Positions 1-9,664 of a stretch of 64,000 nucleotides of DNA are shown here, piece by piece; position 1 is the stretch's first letter, and each line of letters opens with the position of its first letter. Both the position numbers and the translations under genes were made by a program. The stretch comes from Pseudoalteromonas sp. Scap06 (lineage in GTDB: Bacteria > Pseudomonadota > Gammaproteobacteria > Enterobacterales > Alteromonadaceae). The DNA is taken from positions 124,001 through 188,000 of the forward strand of contig NZ_CP041331.1 of the NCBI RefSeq assembly GCF_013394165.1, read 5' to 3'. Under the pieces are notes generated by a model that saw only the letters and a program-made list of their open reading frames with translations, did not search any database and was not told the origin of the DNA.

Positions 1-184
1 CAATTTGAATAAAACGTCTATCTTTTAGTGGTTTAAGTGCTTCTGTGTTATCACCAGAAAAATCACCCATTACACCTACTACAAAGGGTAATTCTTTTTT
101 TACTGCCGCGCCCTCAGTTTCCACATCATAAGTGATATGTACTCTTGGTTTACGAACTCGTTTTAACTTATCATGGATACTCAT
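1..184 (-). CDS. tssB: T6SS contractile sheath small subunit TssB (VipA), N-terminal part
   Basis: The reverse complement from position 184 reads a TssB N-terminus: a basic [20 protein letters not shown] start, then a [16 protein letters not shown] block and a RRFIQI segment, where it leaves the window. In the family, TssB pairs with TssC to build the contractile sheath around the Hcp tube. An AAAGGAG ribosome-binding site lies about 8 nt upstream of the ATG. It follows tssA by 15 nt and is the last gene seen of the T6SS operon; tssC and the rest presumably lie to the left. Only about 61 codons are visible, but the motif is diagnostic. Confidence 0.9.
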   Translation of the reverse strand, partial: MSIHDKLKRVRKPRVHITYDVETEGAAVKKELPFVVGVMGDFSGDNTEALKPLKDRRFIQI

Positions 185-199
185 TGAGAACTCCTTTTA

Positions 200-1315
200 C
201 TATGTTTCAGTTTCGCTGATCTTAATGCCAGACAACTTAAAGTATCCAGTCCTAGCATCACTATCTGTAATTAACTCATTTAATAACTCAGGTAGCGATA
301 ATTCGCTCCATCGAATAACTTGTTCTATCGTGTAAGACATTGGTGAATGAGGTTCAGTCTTTCTGAAAAATGTCGCAATTTCTTGAAGTTTTTTTATTGC
401 GTTTTCTCTCGAATCAATCTCATCACTGACACGCTTTTTAGGTTGCGCTGAGTCTGCTTCTATCTCATCCTCAACCACTTCCTCTTCAGGCTCAGCATTT
501 GCCTTATCTAATGCAATTTGTGCTGCTTCAAGTTTATCTGCTGCAACATGATTTACCGCAGCTAAGCTCACTTCTAATGCTTGTTTAATATTAGATGTAG
601 GTTGTGGCTCACCCGTCACCTTATCCATAACCTCACTCAAAGCGGCAAATTTTTCTATCGCATCTTCAATATCATTTTTTAAAGATACAAAAAACTCGGT
701 ACTGGTTTCGGCTGCACTTTTTTCAAGCTGTTCAAAATCAACGGCACCTTGGGTTATCTTCTTTTCGCGTTTTTCATCACTTAAACGTGAAATGTCATAA
801 CCTTGCTGATATTCCCAAAAAGAAAAAGGATCCATACTGACACTGTCTGTCATGTATATACTTTTAATTGGAATAATTAACGTACCTTCACCAGCACTGC
901 CATTTAAGCCAACTAATGCAGACACTTTGTCTGAAATTTCATCACCGTCATCAAGTGTTGGATAAAGTGACTCAAAATGATGTTCCAAAAGGTGCTTAGC
1001 AACACTAAAACCAAACGCAATGCCTTTAAAGCCATGAACGCGGCACAAGCCTTCAATTAGCCAAGCTAGGTATTCTATATCTTTACTTTCGGTTTTAATT
1101 GCCTCACTACATTGCTCAAGTAGCGGAATCCAATCTCGAGAAAGCGAAGCAATTCCTTCTTCATCGACTAGCGCATTTCTTTCAGCCGCACGAAGTTGGT
1201 TTCTTAAATCTTTTAAGGCGTAGTAAGTAGACGTTGGAGAGACATCTGATCGCGGATCAATACCTGCAAACTCAGTATCTGAAATAGGGGAAATATACTC
1301 TTCAAATAAAAACAT
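200..1315 (-). CDS. tssA: T6SS protein TssA (ImpA N-terminal family)
   Basis: This is a 371-aa cytoplasmic protein. The N-terminal 150 residues carry the ImpA-type signature (PRSDVSPTSTYYALKDLRNQ, then WLIEGLCRVHGFKGIAFGF and LYPTLDDGDE). A charged, low-complexity linker rich in Glu and Ala follows at about 270-295. The C-terminal end has the short conserved helix region HSPMSYTIEQVIRWSELSLP found in short TssA proteins. In known systems TssA works at the baseplate and primes or caps tail sheath polymerisation. It lies directly upstream of tssB, and a 202-bp gap with its own candidate promoter separates it from pppA, so tssA-tssB may be transcribed partly on its own. Confidence 0.88.
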   Translation of the reverse strand: MFLFEEYISPISDTEFAGIDPRSDVSPTSTYYALKDLRNQLRAAERNALVDEEGIASLSRDWIPLLEQCSEAIKTESKDIEYLAWLIEGLCRVHGFKGIAFGFSVAKHLLEHHFESLYPTLDDGDEISDKVSALVGLNGSAGEGTLIIPIKSIYMTDSVSMDPFSFWEYQQGYDISRLSDEKREKKITQGAVDFEQLEKSAAETSTEFFVSLKNDIEDAIEKFAALSEVMDKVTGEPQPTSNIKQALEVSLAAVNHVAADKLEAAQIALDKANAEPEEEVVEDEIEADSAQPKKRVSDEIDSRENAIKKLQEIATFFRKTEPHSPMSYTIEQVIRWSELSLPELLNELITDSDARTGYFKLSGIKISETET

Positions 1316-1365
1316 TCCATTGTCCTAAATATTATCCATATTCTCTAAAGCTTAGAGCGGAGATA

Positions 1366-1393
1366 ATATTACATTCTTTAAATTAAATTACAA
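1366..1393 (-). promoter_or_regulatory. Candidate sigma70 promoter for tssA-tssB
   Basis: On the minus strand TTGTAA (1388-1393) and TAATAT (1366-1371) are separated by 16 bp, in the 202-bp gap between pppA and tssA. The position about 50 bp before the tssA start fits an internal operon promoter. The region is AT-rich, so a chance match is possible. Confidence 0.35.
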
Positions 1394-1517
1394 GCTTCAG
1401 CACCATTGTGCCGATAAGCTGGCTAATGTTATTTTGTAAATAATTGAAATAACAGTTTTTTGTTCCTGATATATTTACAACTTTTTTTCTTAAATATACT
1501 AAAACAGGCTTAATCAG

Positions 1518-2315
1518 CTACTTAGTGAACAATGGAATCGTTGCCTCATCTTGTAAATTACAAGATTGTATCGATTGATTGGCATCTACATCATCATATT
1601 TTACTAATATACAAGTTACGTTATCTTTAGCACCTCTAACTAACGAGGAGTGCATTAAAGCCATTCCTGAATCAATTATGCTACTTGGCTCTAATGACAA
1701 ACATATATCCTCATCTGATAATTCACCTGTAAGACCATCTGAACATAATAAAAAGATATCGCCCTTGTTTATCTCACCCTCAATTACATCTACCTTCACT
1801 TCATCCATTACGCCCACAGCACGAGTAATAACGTTAGATAATGGGTGGTTTTTAGCTTCTTCAACAGAAATCATTCCCTCGTCGATTAAGTCATTAACTT
1901 GACTATGATCTCGAGAAACTTGAGTTAGTTTACCATTGCGTAATAAATAAGCTCTGCTGTCACCAGCCCATAATATGTAATAGCGCTCATTCTTAACAAA
2001 CAAAGCTGTTACCGTACTGCCTGCTGTTTTATTGCTTAAGTATTGCGCGCTATATTGATTTAGTTGCTTATTTGCATCTTCTATAGCGCTAACAATATGA
2101 CTTACGGTCAAGTCCTCTAGCCTGAGCTTTTCAACAGTAGTTCTAATCACATCAACCACTAATTGACTAGCAACTTCACCCGCTTCATGCCCGCCCATAC
2201 CGTCAGCTACGACCCATAAGTTATGGCTGTTAATTTCCACGTGCGCATCTTCATTAAGCTGCCTCACTGCACCTCTATGAGTAATGGCATAACTTGTACT
2301 TAAATTACTAATCAC
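1518..2315 (-). CDS. pppA: PP2C-type Ser/Thr protein phosphatase of the T6SS (PppA/Stp-like)
   Basis: This is a 265-aa PPM/PP2C phosphatase. The metal-binding motifs are intact: VVADGMGGHEAGEVAS near residue 35, WAGDSRAYLLRNG near 115, and LLCSDGLTGELSD near 190. In T6SS loci this enzyme removes phosphates placed by the PpkA kinase on the FHA protein, turning secretion off. The start overlaps the tagF stop by 8 nt, which suggests translational coupling. Together with tagH (FHA) and the divergent kinase at 11327 it completes the threonine-phosphorylation control circuit. The function is inferred from family and context. Confidence 0.88.
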   Translation of the reverse strand: MISNLSTSYAITHRGAVRQLNEDAHVEINSHNLWVVADGMGGHEAGEVASQLVVDVIRTTVEKLRLEDLTVSHIVSAIEDANKQLNQYSAQYLSNKTAGSTVTALFVKNERYYILWAGDSRAYLLRNGKLTQVSRDHSQVNDLIDEGMISVEEAKNHPLSNVITRAVGVMDEVKVDVIEGEINKGDIFLLCSDGLTGELSDEDICLSLEPSSIIDSGMALMHSSLVRGAKDNVTCILVKYDDVDANQSIQSCNLQDEATIPLFTK

Positions 2316-3036
2316 TATTTTTTACCTGTGTGTAATTCCATTCCCAATGCTTCCAACGTCCATCTAGCATAGCGGCTACTTGATTAACCGGCGGCAAAGC
2401 TGACGTGATCAGTACCATAGGCTTAATATTGCAAGAACCATGAGTCCACCAAACACTGTAATCACCATACTTTTTATGTAAAATCGCATGCATGGCATCT
2501 TGTAAAATATGGTCGCTTAACTCAGTGCCTGAGAACTCTAGAGCGATTGCTTGTTTGTTTTTATCTTTTGAATTGGCATAACTTACTTGCTTTTTATTTG
2601 CAGCAACGTCACTTAGTGTACTAGCCAGTTCTTTTCGCCAGGAAAACAGATCCACAGAGCCATCAAGTACTTTAAGAACAGCATCTTCGTATTCTAATGA
2701 AAAAACACCAGAATGAAGCACATCAACCGGAGCAATATGAGTTGCACGAGTAACAGTGAGTGGATAGTGCCTTCCTACTGCATCCATACTGGGCAATAAC
2801 GTACCCATAATGCCAGTATCACCAACAATGTTTGGGCTTAATGCAAAGTGCCAAACAGGGCCAGTAAGGTAGCTTTCTTGCCAAACATCACCAAGTTGCT
2901 CTTTACTCACAGCAATGGCAGCTTGCAGCCATTGCTCCCAATGCTCTGAAAACTCTTTAGTTACATTATCTTGAACAAAGTCGCCTAAACAAGGCACCTT
3001 GCCAAGATAACCAATATCTACAATCGGGTCGGACAT
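2308..3036 (-). CDS. tagF: T6SS-associated protein TagF (ImpM family)
   Basis: This 242-aa protein begins MSDPIVDIGYLGKVPCLGDF, the usual TagF N-terminus (the family typically starts with a short strand then GK.P..GDF). Conserved blocks WLTGPVWHFAL-like (YLTGPVWHFALSPN), LLPSMDAVGRHYPLTV and a late SVWWTHGS follow. TagF is known as a post-translational repressor or modulator of T6SS assembly and is sometimes fused to PppA; here the two are separate but overlap by 8 nt. A longer start at 3063 would add nine residues inside the tssM end. The MSDPIV start (3036) fits the family better, and the gene still overlaps the tssM stop by 19 nt. Confidence 0.85.
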   Translation of the reverse strand: MSDPIVDIGYLGKVPCLGDFVQDNVTKEFSEHWEQWLQAAIAVSKEQLGDVWQESYLTGPVWHFALSPNIVGDTGIMGTLLPSMDAVGRHYPLTVTRATHIAPVDVLHSGVFSLEYEDAVLKVLDGSVDLFSWRKELASTLSDVAANKKQVSYANSKDKNKQAIALEFSGTELSDHILQDAMHAILHKKYGDYSVWWTHGSCNIKPMVLITSALPPVNQVAAMLDGRWKHWEWNYTQVKNSD

Positions 3037-6000
3037 GAAAACTTCTCTACACTGCTGTTCCAAAACGGATGCCTGATTGAGCTAGGCAGTAATTCTACTT
3101 TTGCATTGTTACCCATCAAGGAGAAATGTAACTCTAGATCTTGACGTGTTTTGCTACGCTTTTCGCTGAGCTCATCTAGCATTCGATAAAGTGACCACTC
3201 ACCTTGATAAGTTGTATTAATTGAACGCCCACCGTTTGGCGGTGTAAACACAACGCGAGTTTTACTTTGACCACTAGCGCCAGGCCATACAAAGTTTGTA
3301 ACTTTGAGTGGACCATGACGGTAAATCATTGACTGGCCATCAATTTCAATCATTAAACTAGATACCGTTTTATCTAAATTAAAAGTACGTAAGCCAAACT
3401 CAATTCGAGGGGTATCACTACCACGTTCAAAAAATGCGGTTTGAATTTTGAAAGCATGCTCAAACATTTTTAAGGTGTTATTGCTAATACCAATATCTTT
3501 TTCAAATTTCCACGGGCTAGAGCTCATATCCACACTCGGAGCTACATAGCTATTAAAAAAGTTATCTATGGTGCCATTAGGGCCAAAGAAGCGAGTAAAG
3601 TCTTTAATGCTGACCTCTTTTTCAGCCTGCGGAGCAAATGGGTAACGCCCCACAATTGCCGCGTTATACTCGCGCAACACTTTGCTTTTCCAAATTTCAT
3701 TTAAATGTCTGTTGGCACTATTTTTGGTGATGTTGCTAGTATCTCTACTTATATCAAGTAACCAACTATTGAACGGATATGGCAAATCACTACTTTGGTA
3801 CTCTAATTGGCGAATAAAACTCGGTTTACTCTTACCACTTATTTGATCTTTAATTGAGTATTTAAGCTGGTCGCCTCGATCAAGTTTAGTTAGATAAATA
3901 TTCAACTCTCTTAAGTTTTTCTGAATATTATCAAGCTGCTGAATGTCTATATCGATAATGTCTTCAAACGCCTCTTCGACTTGATAGCCCGGTAGCTCTA
4001 CCTCAAACTTAGGCGCCTCGTCAGGTAAAAAGCGTTTGATTCGATTTGCTTTAGTTTGCATCGCAACCTTAGCTGCATTAGCGGCAATATCTCCTGCGAC
4101 CTTTTGGTTTTCAGAGATAGGTAGCTTAGTTAATTGAACATTCTTTTTAACTGCATTGATGATATTTTTTATTGGCGCTTCTGAGCCTGCTAATACATCA
4201 GTAATGTTCACACCCTCAGCAGGTGAGCTGTACTGATTAAGACTCAAGTCATCTAAAAACGACTGCCAATAATAAATATAATCTTGAAAATAACGTTGCT
4301 CTAGCTTCTTTTCTATCTCTGCTTTAGAAATATCATACGTGCCTGAGGCTTCTTGGCCATACACCCAGCTACTGGCCATTAAGTTGCCAAGCATTTTTCC
4401 TTTTTCAATATTAAAAATTCCATGGAAACCGTTAAAAGTGTATAACCCTGGAATACTGCGCGTTAGATCACCATTGTTACGAAATGTAAACTTTTGCGCA
4501 CTTTCAAAGCTAATAATATCGGTTAATCTAAAAGGCGGAATACTGCTATCAAGAAAATCAGCTTGAAGTCGTTGGTATGCTCTTTCTGCAATCGGTAGTT
4601 TCGTAAGTTCTGCACGAGCTACTCGAACCGCCTGATTATCTATTTCAGTTTGTGTTACGCCCTCTTTTAACAACGCAGCAATATGATTCATCAGCTCATT
4701 ACGCGTCTGCATGTTCAAATCACCAGGCAAATTTCTATCTAAATATGCACTAAACCAAACGTAAATATCTTCACTCTCAAAATATTCAGGTTTAAATAAC
4801 ATTAAGTAGCATCTGAGCGTTTCATATAAATAACTCAGATGTTCTGGATGAGCCTCCATTTCCTTTATTAACGTGTTCGCAATAAAGGGCTCTAAATAGG
4901 TTTGTAAGGAACGTTTATAAGCATTAGTAGAAGATTCTTTAATTTCAGTAAGCTTATTAAAGCCAACTGAAGATGCATCTTCAGGATCAATTAACTGAGC
5001 ATTGGTTGCTGGCAAGTTTCTCAATGCATTTAATCGGTCATTTAGTACCAGTAGATTATTTCTATCAAAAGATGATGCGTCTAATTCTTGGTACGTGGCA
5101 ATTGCTTCATCTGTGGCATCAATTAAGTTGCTATTCCATGCAAAGCTAAAATACCAAGAAATTGAAAAGCCGAACAAAGCAACACATGCAAGTGACACAC
5201 TAGCAACTCGAAGCCACTTATTTTGTTTGTCATGGTGTTTGTTAGTGCTTGCTAAGTTTTGCTCAGGAAAAATAACGCTCTCTAAAACGTTTTTAATAAA
5301 AAAACTTTTAGATTGGTTTATATAATCGGTTTTACCTGCGCTAGCATCATTTAAAAAGCTTGAAGGGGTTCCCTCTTGAGTGGCGCTGGTTAAATACACT
5401 CCTCTGAACATAGGTAACTCTTCATAAGCGTTAGGAGTAAAAATCTCTTTTAAGAAGTCATCAGCTACCCCTTGTAGTACACGTAGCTGTCTGGGGAATT
5501 CAAAGATTTTAGCTCGAATAGCTTCATTACGCTCGTTGATCAGTCGACGGTTCAACATCTCTGTAAGTTTAGAGATTAAAGCATGGAATTCTTTGTTAAA
5601 TGCATCGACTTGAGTATCTTTATCTAAATCAAGCTCAAAGGTGATCCCCCAAACTTGTTCACATTCTTCCTCAGTAAGTTCGCCAAAGAACTCCCTGAAT
5701 CCTTCAATTAAATCTACTTTAGAAAAAATAACATAGACAGGAAATGTCATACCAAGCTGGTTTTGTAGTTCTTGAAGGCGTTGTTTTATAGCTCGTGCAT
5801 GAAGGTTTCGCTCAGTTTTGGTCTGACTCATAAGTTCAGAAATACCCATACTGATCATTACCCCATTTATAGGGCGTAATGGGCGATGTTTTCTTAGTAA
5901 CCCGAGAAAGCCTTCCCATGCTCTAGAGTCGTGTTTAGCGTGGCTACTTTGCGTTGTGTAACGACCGGCGGTGTCGATTAATACCGCTTTATTGGTAAAC

Positions 6001-6527
6001 CACCAATCACAATTGCGCGTACCACCAACACCATGCACTAAATCAACCCCAAGCTTATCCTTTAATGGGTAATCTAGGCCTGAATTATGAATAACCGTTG
6101 TTTTACCTGCGCCAGGTGGACCAATCATGATATACCAAGGTAATTGGTATATATTTTTACCTTTAAATAGTTTTACGTCTTTGAGTAAATCTATGGCTTC
6201 ATTCATTCTGGTTTTTAAGGTGGTTATTTCTTCGTTAACTTCACTACTATTTGCATCGTTGTTATCTATTAACTCATCTGCCATTTTTTCATCACGTTTG
6301 CTTTGCTGCATAAGGCGATAAATTTTAGTCACAGAAAAAACAAGTAGTATCAATAAAATAGTTAGTAGTCTTGCTGCAACACCGGCAAGCGGTACATAAT
6401 CTGCAATCGCAATTAGGGGACCACCAAACCAAATTAATAATGATAAGGCTAAAAAACCGATAATTAAAATAGCGGTTCGAGACGTTAGTGCGTAGGTTAT
6501 TTTTTTAAATTTTTGTGAGAAACTCAT
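3018..6527 (-). CDS. tssM: T6SS inner-membrane complex protein TssM (IcmF/VasK)
   Basis: This large inner-membrane protein has 1169 aa from the chosen start. Two membrane segments lie near residues 10-60, then a cytoplasmic NTPase-like domain with an intact Walker A (GPPGAGKTT, about residue 125-133) and the VDLVHGVGGTRNCDWWF / AVLIDTAGRYTTQ region. A third membrane segment (LACVALFGFSISWYFSF) lies near residue 445, followed by a long periplasmic part with the IcmF-related C-terminus. TssM forms the trans-envelope core with TssL and TssJ. The longest ORF starts at 6560 inside tssL. The MSFSQKF start (6527) is preferred because GAGG lies about 8 nt upstream and the start then falls 10 nt after the tssL stop. 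Confidence 0.92.
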   Translation of the reverse strand: MSFSQKFKKITYALTSRTAILIIGFLALSLLIWFGGPLIAIADYVPLAGVAARLLTILLILLVFSVTKIYRLMQQSKRDEKMADELIDNNDANSSEVNEEITTLKTRMNEAIDLLKDVKLFKGKNIYQLPWYIMIGPPGAGKTTVIHNSGLDYPLKDKLGVDLVHGVGGTRNCDWWFTNKAVLIDTAGRYTTQSSHAKHDSRAWEGFLGLLRKHRPLRPINGVMISMGISELMSQTKTERNLHARAIKQRLQELQNQLGMTFPVYVIFSKVDLIEGFREFFGELTEEECEQVWGITFELDLDKDTQVDAFNKEFHALISKLTEMLNRRLINERNEAIRAKIFEFPRQLRVLQGVADDFLKEIFTPNAYEELPMFRGVYLTSATQEGTPSSFLNDASAGKTDYINQSKSFFIKNVLESVIFPEQNLASTNKHHDKQNKWLRVASVSLACVALFGFSISWYFSFAWNSNLIDATDEAIATYQELDASSFDRNNLLVLNDRLNALRNLPATNAQLIDPEDASSVGFNKLTEIKESSTNAYKRSLQTYLEPFIANTLIKEMEAHPEHLSYLYETLRCYLMLFKPEYFESEDIYVWFSAYLDRNLPGDLNMQTRNELMNHIAALLKEGVTQTEIDNQAVRVARAELTKLPIAERAYQRLQADFLDSSIPPFRLTDIISFESAQKFTFRNNGDLTRSIPGLYTFNGFHGIFNIEKGKMLGNLMASSWVYGQEASGTYDISKAEIEKKLEQRYFQDYIYYWQSFLDDLSLNQYSSPAEGVNITDVLAGSEAPIKNIINAVKKNVQLTKLPISENQKVAGDIAANAAKVAMQTKANRIKRFLPDEAPKFEVELPGYQVEEAFEDIIDIDIQQLDNIQKNLRELNIYLTKLDRGDQLKYSIKDQISGKSKPSFIRQLEYQSSDLPYPFNSWLLDISRDTSNITKNSANRHLNEIWKSKVLREYNAAIVGRYPFAPQAEKEVSIKDFTRFFGPNGTIDNFFNSYVAPSVDMSSSPWKFEKDIGISNNTLKMFEHAFKIQTAFFERGSDTPRIEFGLRTFNLDKTVSSLMIEIDGQSMIYRHGPLKVTNFVWPGASGQSKTRVVFTPPNGGRSINTTYQGEWSLYRMLDELSEKRSKTRQDLELHFSLMGNNAKVELLPSSIRHPFWNSSVEKFSCPTRL

Positions 6528-6537
6528 TACAGCCTCA

Positions 6538-7818
6538 TTAAAATAATAGATCGATTTCAATTCTGCGGTTTAACGACCGAGAAGCTGAATCTGAATTGCT
6601 GGCGATAGGCTCTGCTGCGCCCTTTCCTTCTGGCCATAGACGACCGCTCAAATTGGTACTTTTAGCCATTAAATTAGCAACTTGTGTTGCTCTAGCTAAA
6701 GATAGATGCCAATTAGAAGGGTACTTATCAGTACTAATTGGTAAGTCATCTGTATGACCTGTTATGAGGACTCGCCCTTTAGTTCCTTCTAGGCTTAACG
6801 CTAACTTTTCTAAAATAGGCTGGAATGAAGGGAGAAGTTGTGCGTCTCCTTGCTTAAACAAGTTTTCACTATTAATTGTAATGCGGATCCCATCGGAGGT
6901 TTTAGCAACGGCGACAATCCCCATTTTAATCTCTGTTTGCAACAACTGTTCAAGTACGCGTAATTGCTGATCTTTTTTATCAACAGTTTGGTTAACTGCT
7001 AAAGGGTGAATACCTGCTAGCTTTTCATTAATCTCTACAACATCGTTATTCAGCTTCATATTTATTGATAAATAGATCATCAATAATATGAGCCCCAATA
7101 CCGAAAATATGACCCAAAGTGGAACTTGATTTCTCAGTTCAACACCCGCTGCTACTCTTTGCTTCCAGTTTGGAGACAGCTTATTGTTAATTGGCCCATT
7201 AAGTTGGTTTAATAAATGATAAAGTTGTGAACGATATTCTTCGATTTTTGTATCACCACCGGCACCTAGGCGATATTTACCTTTAAATCCTAAATTCAAG
7301 CAGTGATATTGCAACTCTAAAAATTGTTGATTTCTCTCTGGTTGAGCTAAGCCTGAATCAAGTAGCGTGTAAAAATATTCACCGCCAAAGGTTTCTTTAT
7401 GAAAGGTAGAAAGTAGGCTTTCATCCGCCCACTCCATTGAACTCCATTTTGAGTTCAATACAGACTCATCAAGAATGGCGCACAAACAATAACGCGAATT
7501 ATTGATCACCTCTTTTGATAAGTGCTGATTGCGAACTTCTACTTCAAATCGTTTGATAGCCTCAACACAACGATGTTTAAGCGCTGCAAGGTTACTCATT
7601 TCAAGCGATTGATTGATTGAAATTACAAGCGAAAAACAATCGGTTGCCGCTTCTAACAAAGGGTTTTTAAATATCGATACTTTGTTACTACCTAATAATT
7701 TTGCAGAAGGCGGCTCGACCGACATCACTGTTTTATCAGCATCATTTTGTGCAGGGTTGCTACTTGGCGTATTTCGCCCTAATCGACCTGGGCGAGGTTT
7801 GATAATGGTTTCGTCCAT
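6538..7818 (-). CDS. tssL: T6SS protein TssL (DotU/IcmH) with C-terminal OmpA/MotB peptidoglycan-binding domain
   Basis: This 426-aa protein has a cytoplasmic DotU domain at about residues 50-215 (NPLLEAATDCFSLVISINQS; AILDESVLNSKWSSMEW; FGGEYFYTLLD), one transmembrane helix (VPLWVIFSVLGLILLMIYL) at about 230-250, and a C-terminal OmpA-like domain. The latter shows VLITGHTDDLPISTDKYPSN, LSLARATQVANLM and RSLNRRIEIDLLF. This is the 'extended' TssL form that anchors the T6SS membrane complex to the cell wall itself, so no separate TagL is needed. It lies 22 nt after tssK and 10 nt before tssM. Confidence 0.92.
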   Translation of the reverse strand: MDETIIKPRPGRLGRNTPSSNPAQNDADKTVMSVEPPSAKLLGSNKVSIFKNPLLEAATDCFSLVISINQSLEMSNLAALKHRCVEAIKRFEVEVRNQHLSKEVINNSRYCLCAILDESVLNSKWSSMEWADESLLSTFHKETFGGEYFYTLLDSGLAQPERNQQFLELQYHCLNLGFKGKYRLGAGGDTKIEEYRSQLYHLLNQLNGPINNKLSPNWKQRVAAGVELRNQVPLWVIFSVLGLILLMIYLSINMKLNNDVVEINEKLAGIHPLAVNQTVDKKDQQLRVLEQLLQTEIKMGIVAVAKTSDGIRITINSENLFKQGDAQLLPSFQPILEKLALSLEGTKGRVLITGHTDDLPISTDKYPSNWHLSLARATQVANLMAKSTNLSGRLWPEGKGAAEPIASNSDSASRSLNRRIEIDLLF

Positions 7819-7840
7819 TGAAACTCTTCCTTTTAAAAAG

Positions 7841-9169
7841 TTAAGTTCTTATCGCCCAAAGGCTTAATTGTAGCTCAGGGTAGTTTCCTGAGAGGTGAAT
7901 GGCAATTCCCCCACTGGAACGCAATTTATCCCAATGTTCACCATGCCTATTTAATTCAAAATAATGAAAACCAGCATGATAAGGAATTTGTCTTGGTGCT
8001 GTTGGTAAATTACTAATCGTAATACCTGGAATTTGGTTATTTACCAGATCTCGAATAGTTTCTACACTGCCAATTTTAATTTGTGAAGGTAGAATTTTTC
8101 TTAATTCTTCATGAGGCACACTTGCTTTAATTGCTAATACAAATTGGGCTGAATTAAGAATAGACTTATCTTTTAACGCACCAAAAGAAATACCAAATTT
8201 ACTTTGCTCAAGTTTAATTTCAGTTGCTGTTTGCTCAATAACGTGACTCAACGACTGATATAAAAAGTTAACCACTTCATTAAATACCTGCCCTAAATTA
8301 GTATGGTCATAATTGGGTAATTTAGGCACTCTCTTATTAGCAGTGCTGAAGGTTGATAACTCGCCCGCAAGCTCAATTAAACGACTGTAAAATACATTAG
8401 GGTGTAAACTATTGACACTAAGTAAGTTATTAAATATCGCATCATACTTATTTAATGTTTGTAGCATGATAAAATCTGCAACTGAAGAACTTCCTGCATA
8501 GCCCTGGCTGAGCCTTGCGGCGATGCTTTCAGCGCGTTGCTTTATCATTGAGCCTATTTCTCTGACTAGCCCTGATAAGGGTTTACATTGCCCTACTTTT
8601 AAAGATGGAGGAATATACTTTGCATCTAACTTTATTTGGCCTTCACTACTCACATCTATAATTCTAGCTAAAGGTAATACAATATAGCCTGAGTGATCAT
8701 CAGACGACAGCATCAATTTGCTATACACTTTCGCAACTTGAATAATTTCTTGAGATTGCGCTCCTAATAAATCATCACTCACTGACAGGTCATTGAGTTT
8801 ATAACGAGTCACTGTATTATCGTCGGCTGAAGATATATTAATCCCGCTATTTTTTAGCGCAGGGATGGCAAGATAAACAACTTCATCAAAAACATCTTTA
8901 TTAACCACCAACGGTTCAGGTAGCGACGTTGATTGAGGCATATCTATTGGTAATAAGTCTGGAGTGATTGCTGATAATGCGTCCACGGCAAACTGCCCGC
9001 TGTTAAGTAATTCATTATCAATACTTATATCAATTATCCCCCATGGATCAGCAAGGTTGCCACTGCAAACTTGCTTGATAACATTGGAAATATATTTGTC
9101 TGCTTGTTGAAAGTGCTGAGGTCTTAAAAACATCCCTTCAGTCCAAGCAACACGAGTGTTATCACCCAT
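7841..9169 (-). CDS. tssK: T6SS baseplate protein TssK (VasE)
   Basis: This 442-aa protein has the TssK N-terminus VAWTEGMFLRPQHFQQADKY and the C-terminal IPYHAGFHYFELNRHGEHW / GIAIHLSGNYPEL segment. TssK forms trimers that tie the baseplate (TssE/F/G/VgrG) to the TssM-TssL membrane complex. It lies 15 nt downstream of tssJ in the operon. The length matches the family (about 440-450 aa). Confidence 0.92.
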   Translation of the reverse strand: MGDNTRVAWTEGMFLRPQHFQQADKYISNVIKQVCSGNLADPWGIIDISIDNELLNSGQFAVDALSAITPDLLPIDMPQSTSLPEPLVVNKDVFDEVVYLAIPALKNSGINISSADDNTVTRYKLNDLSVSDDLLGAQSQEIIQVAKVYSKLMLSSDDHSGYIVLPLARIIDVSSEGQIKLDAKYIPPSLKVGQCKPLSGLVREIGSMIKQRAESIAARLSQGYAGSSSVADFIMLQTLNKYDAIFNNLLSVNSLHPNVFYSRLIELAGELSTFSTANKRVPKLPNYDHTNLGQVFNEVVNFLYQSLSHVIEQTATEIKLEQSKFGISFGALKDKSILNSAQFVLAIKASVPHEELRKILPSQIKIGSVETIRDLVNNQIPGITISNLPTAPRQIPYHAGFHYFELNRHGEHWDKLRSSGGIAIHLSGNYPELQLSLWAIRT

Positions 9170-9184
9170 TTTAAAAATCCTTTT

Positions 9185-9649
9185 TTATTGCTCTCTCATG
9201 TATGTCGCAATTGCTTCTACATTAACATTGATATCGTCATAGCCGGTAGGGTCAACTTCTATAACCGCTCTCCACCTTGCTTGGTCTATATTTCTATAAG
9301 CAACAACAACCCCAACGTAACGAGTATTACGATTAAGGCTCATTTTATATTGCTGCACAGAATCAGGCTGAAGTTCTAATTCATCTTTTTTTAATAAGTC
9401 AGGTCCGAGGATCTTTTCTGGTGTGTCGTACAAGCTAAAAAAGTCCTGCGTGTCAAAAATAGTTCTTGAGCTGAGCTCAAAAATTTTCATTACCACTGGA
9501 GAAGGACGTTCTGATGTATCTGGATTAACATTTTTAGATACATTAATGATCAGATCGGTAGAAGGGGGTACGATTTTATTCATCGTAGAACATCCCATTA
9601 CCAAAAATAGTAAACTAAAACTCAATAAGTAGAGCTTAACTTTGTACAT
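9185..9649 (-). CDS. tssJ: T6SS outer-membrane lipoprotein TssJ (VasD/SciN)
   Basis: This 154-aa protein has a short hydrophobic signal peptide ending in a lipobox (LLFLVMGC, Cys about residue 20). The transthyretin-like TssJ fold motifs follow: INVSKNVNPDTSERPSPVVMK, a FFSLYD segment and VGVVVAYRNIDQARWRAVI near the C-terminus. TssJ is anchored in the inner leaflet of the outer membrane and contacts the TssM periplasmic end. It is spaced 15 nt from both tagH and tssK, as in a tight operon. Confidence 0.9.
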   Translation of the reverse strand: MYKVKLYLLSFSLLFLVMGCSTMNKIVPPSTDLIINVSKNVNPDTSERPSPVVMKIFELSSRTIFDTQDFFSLYDTPEKILGPDLLKKDELELQPDSVQQYKMSLNRNTRYVGVVVAYRNIDQARWRAVIEVDPTGYDDINVNVEAIATYMREQ

Positions 9650-9664
9650 TATTTACTTTCCTTT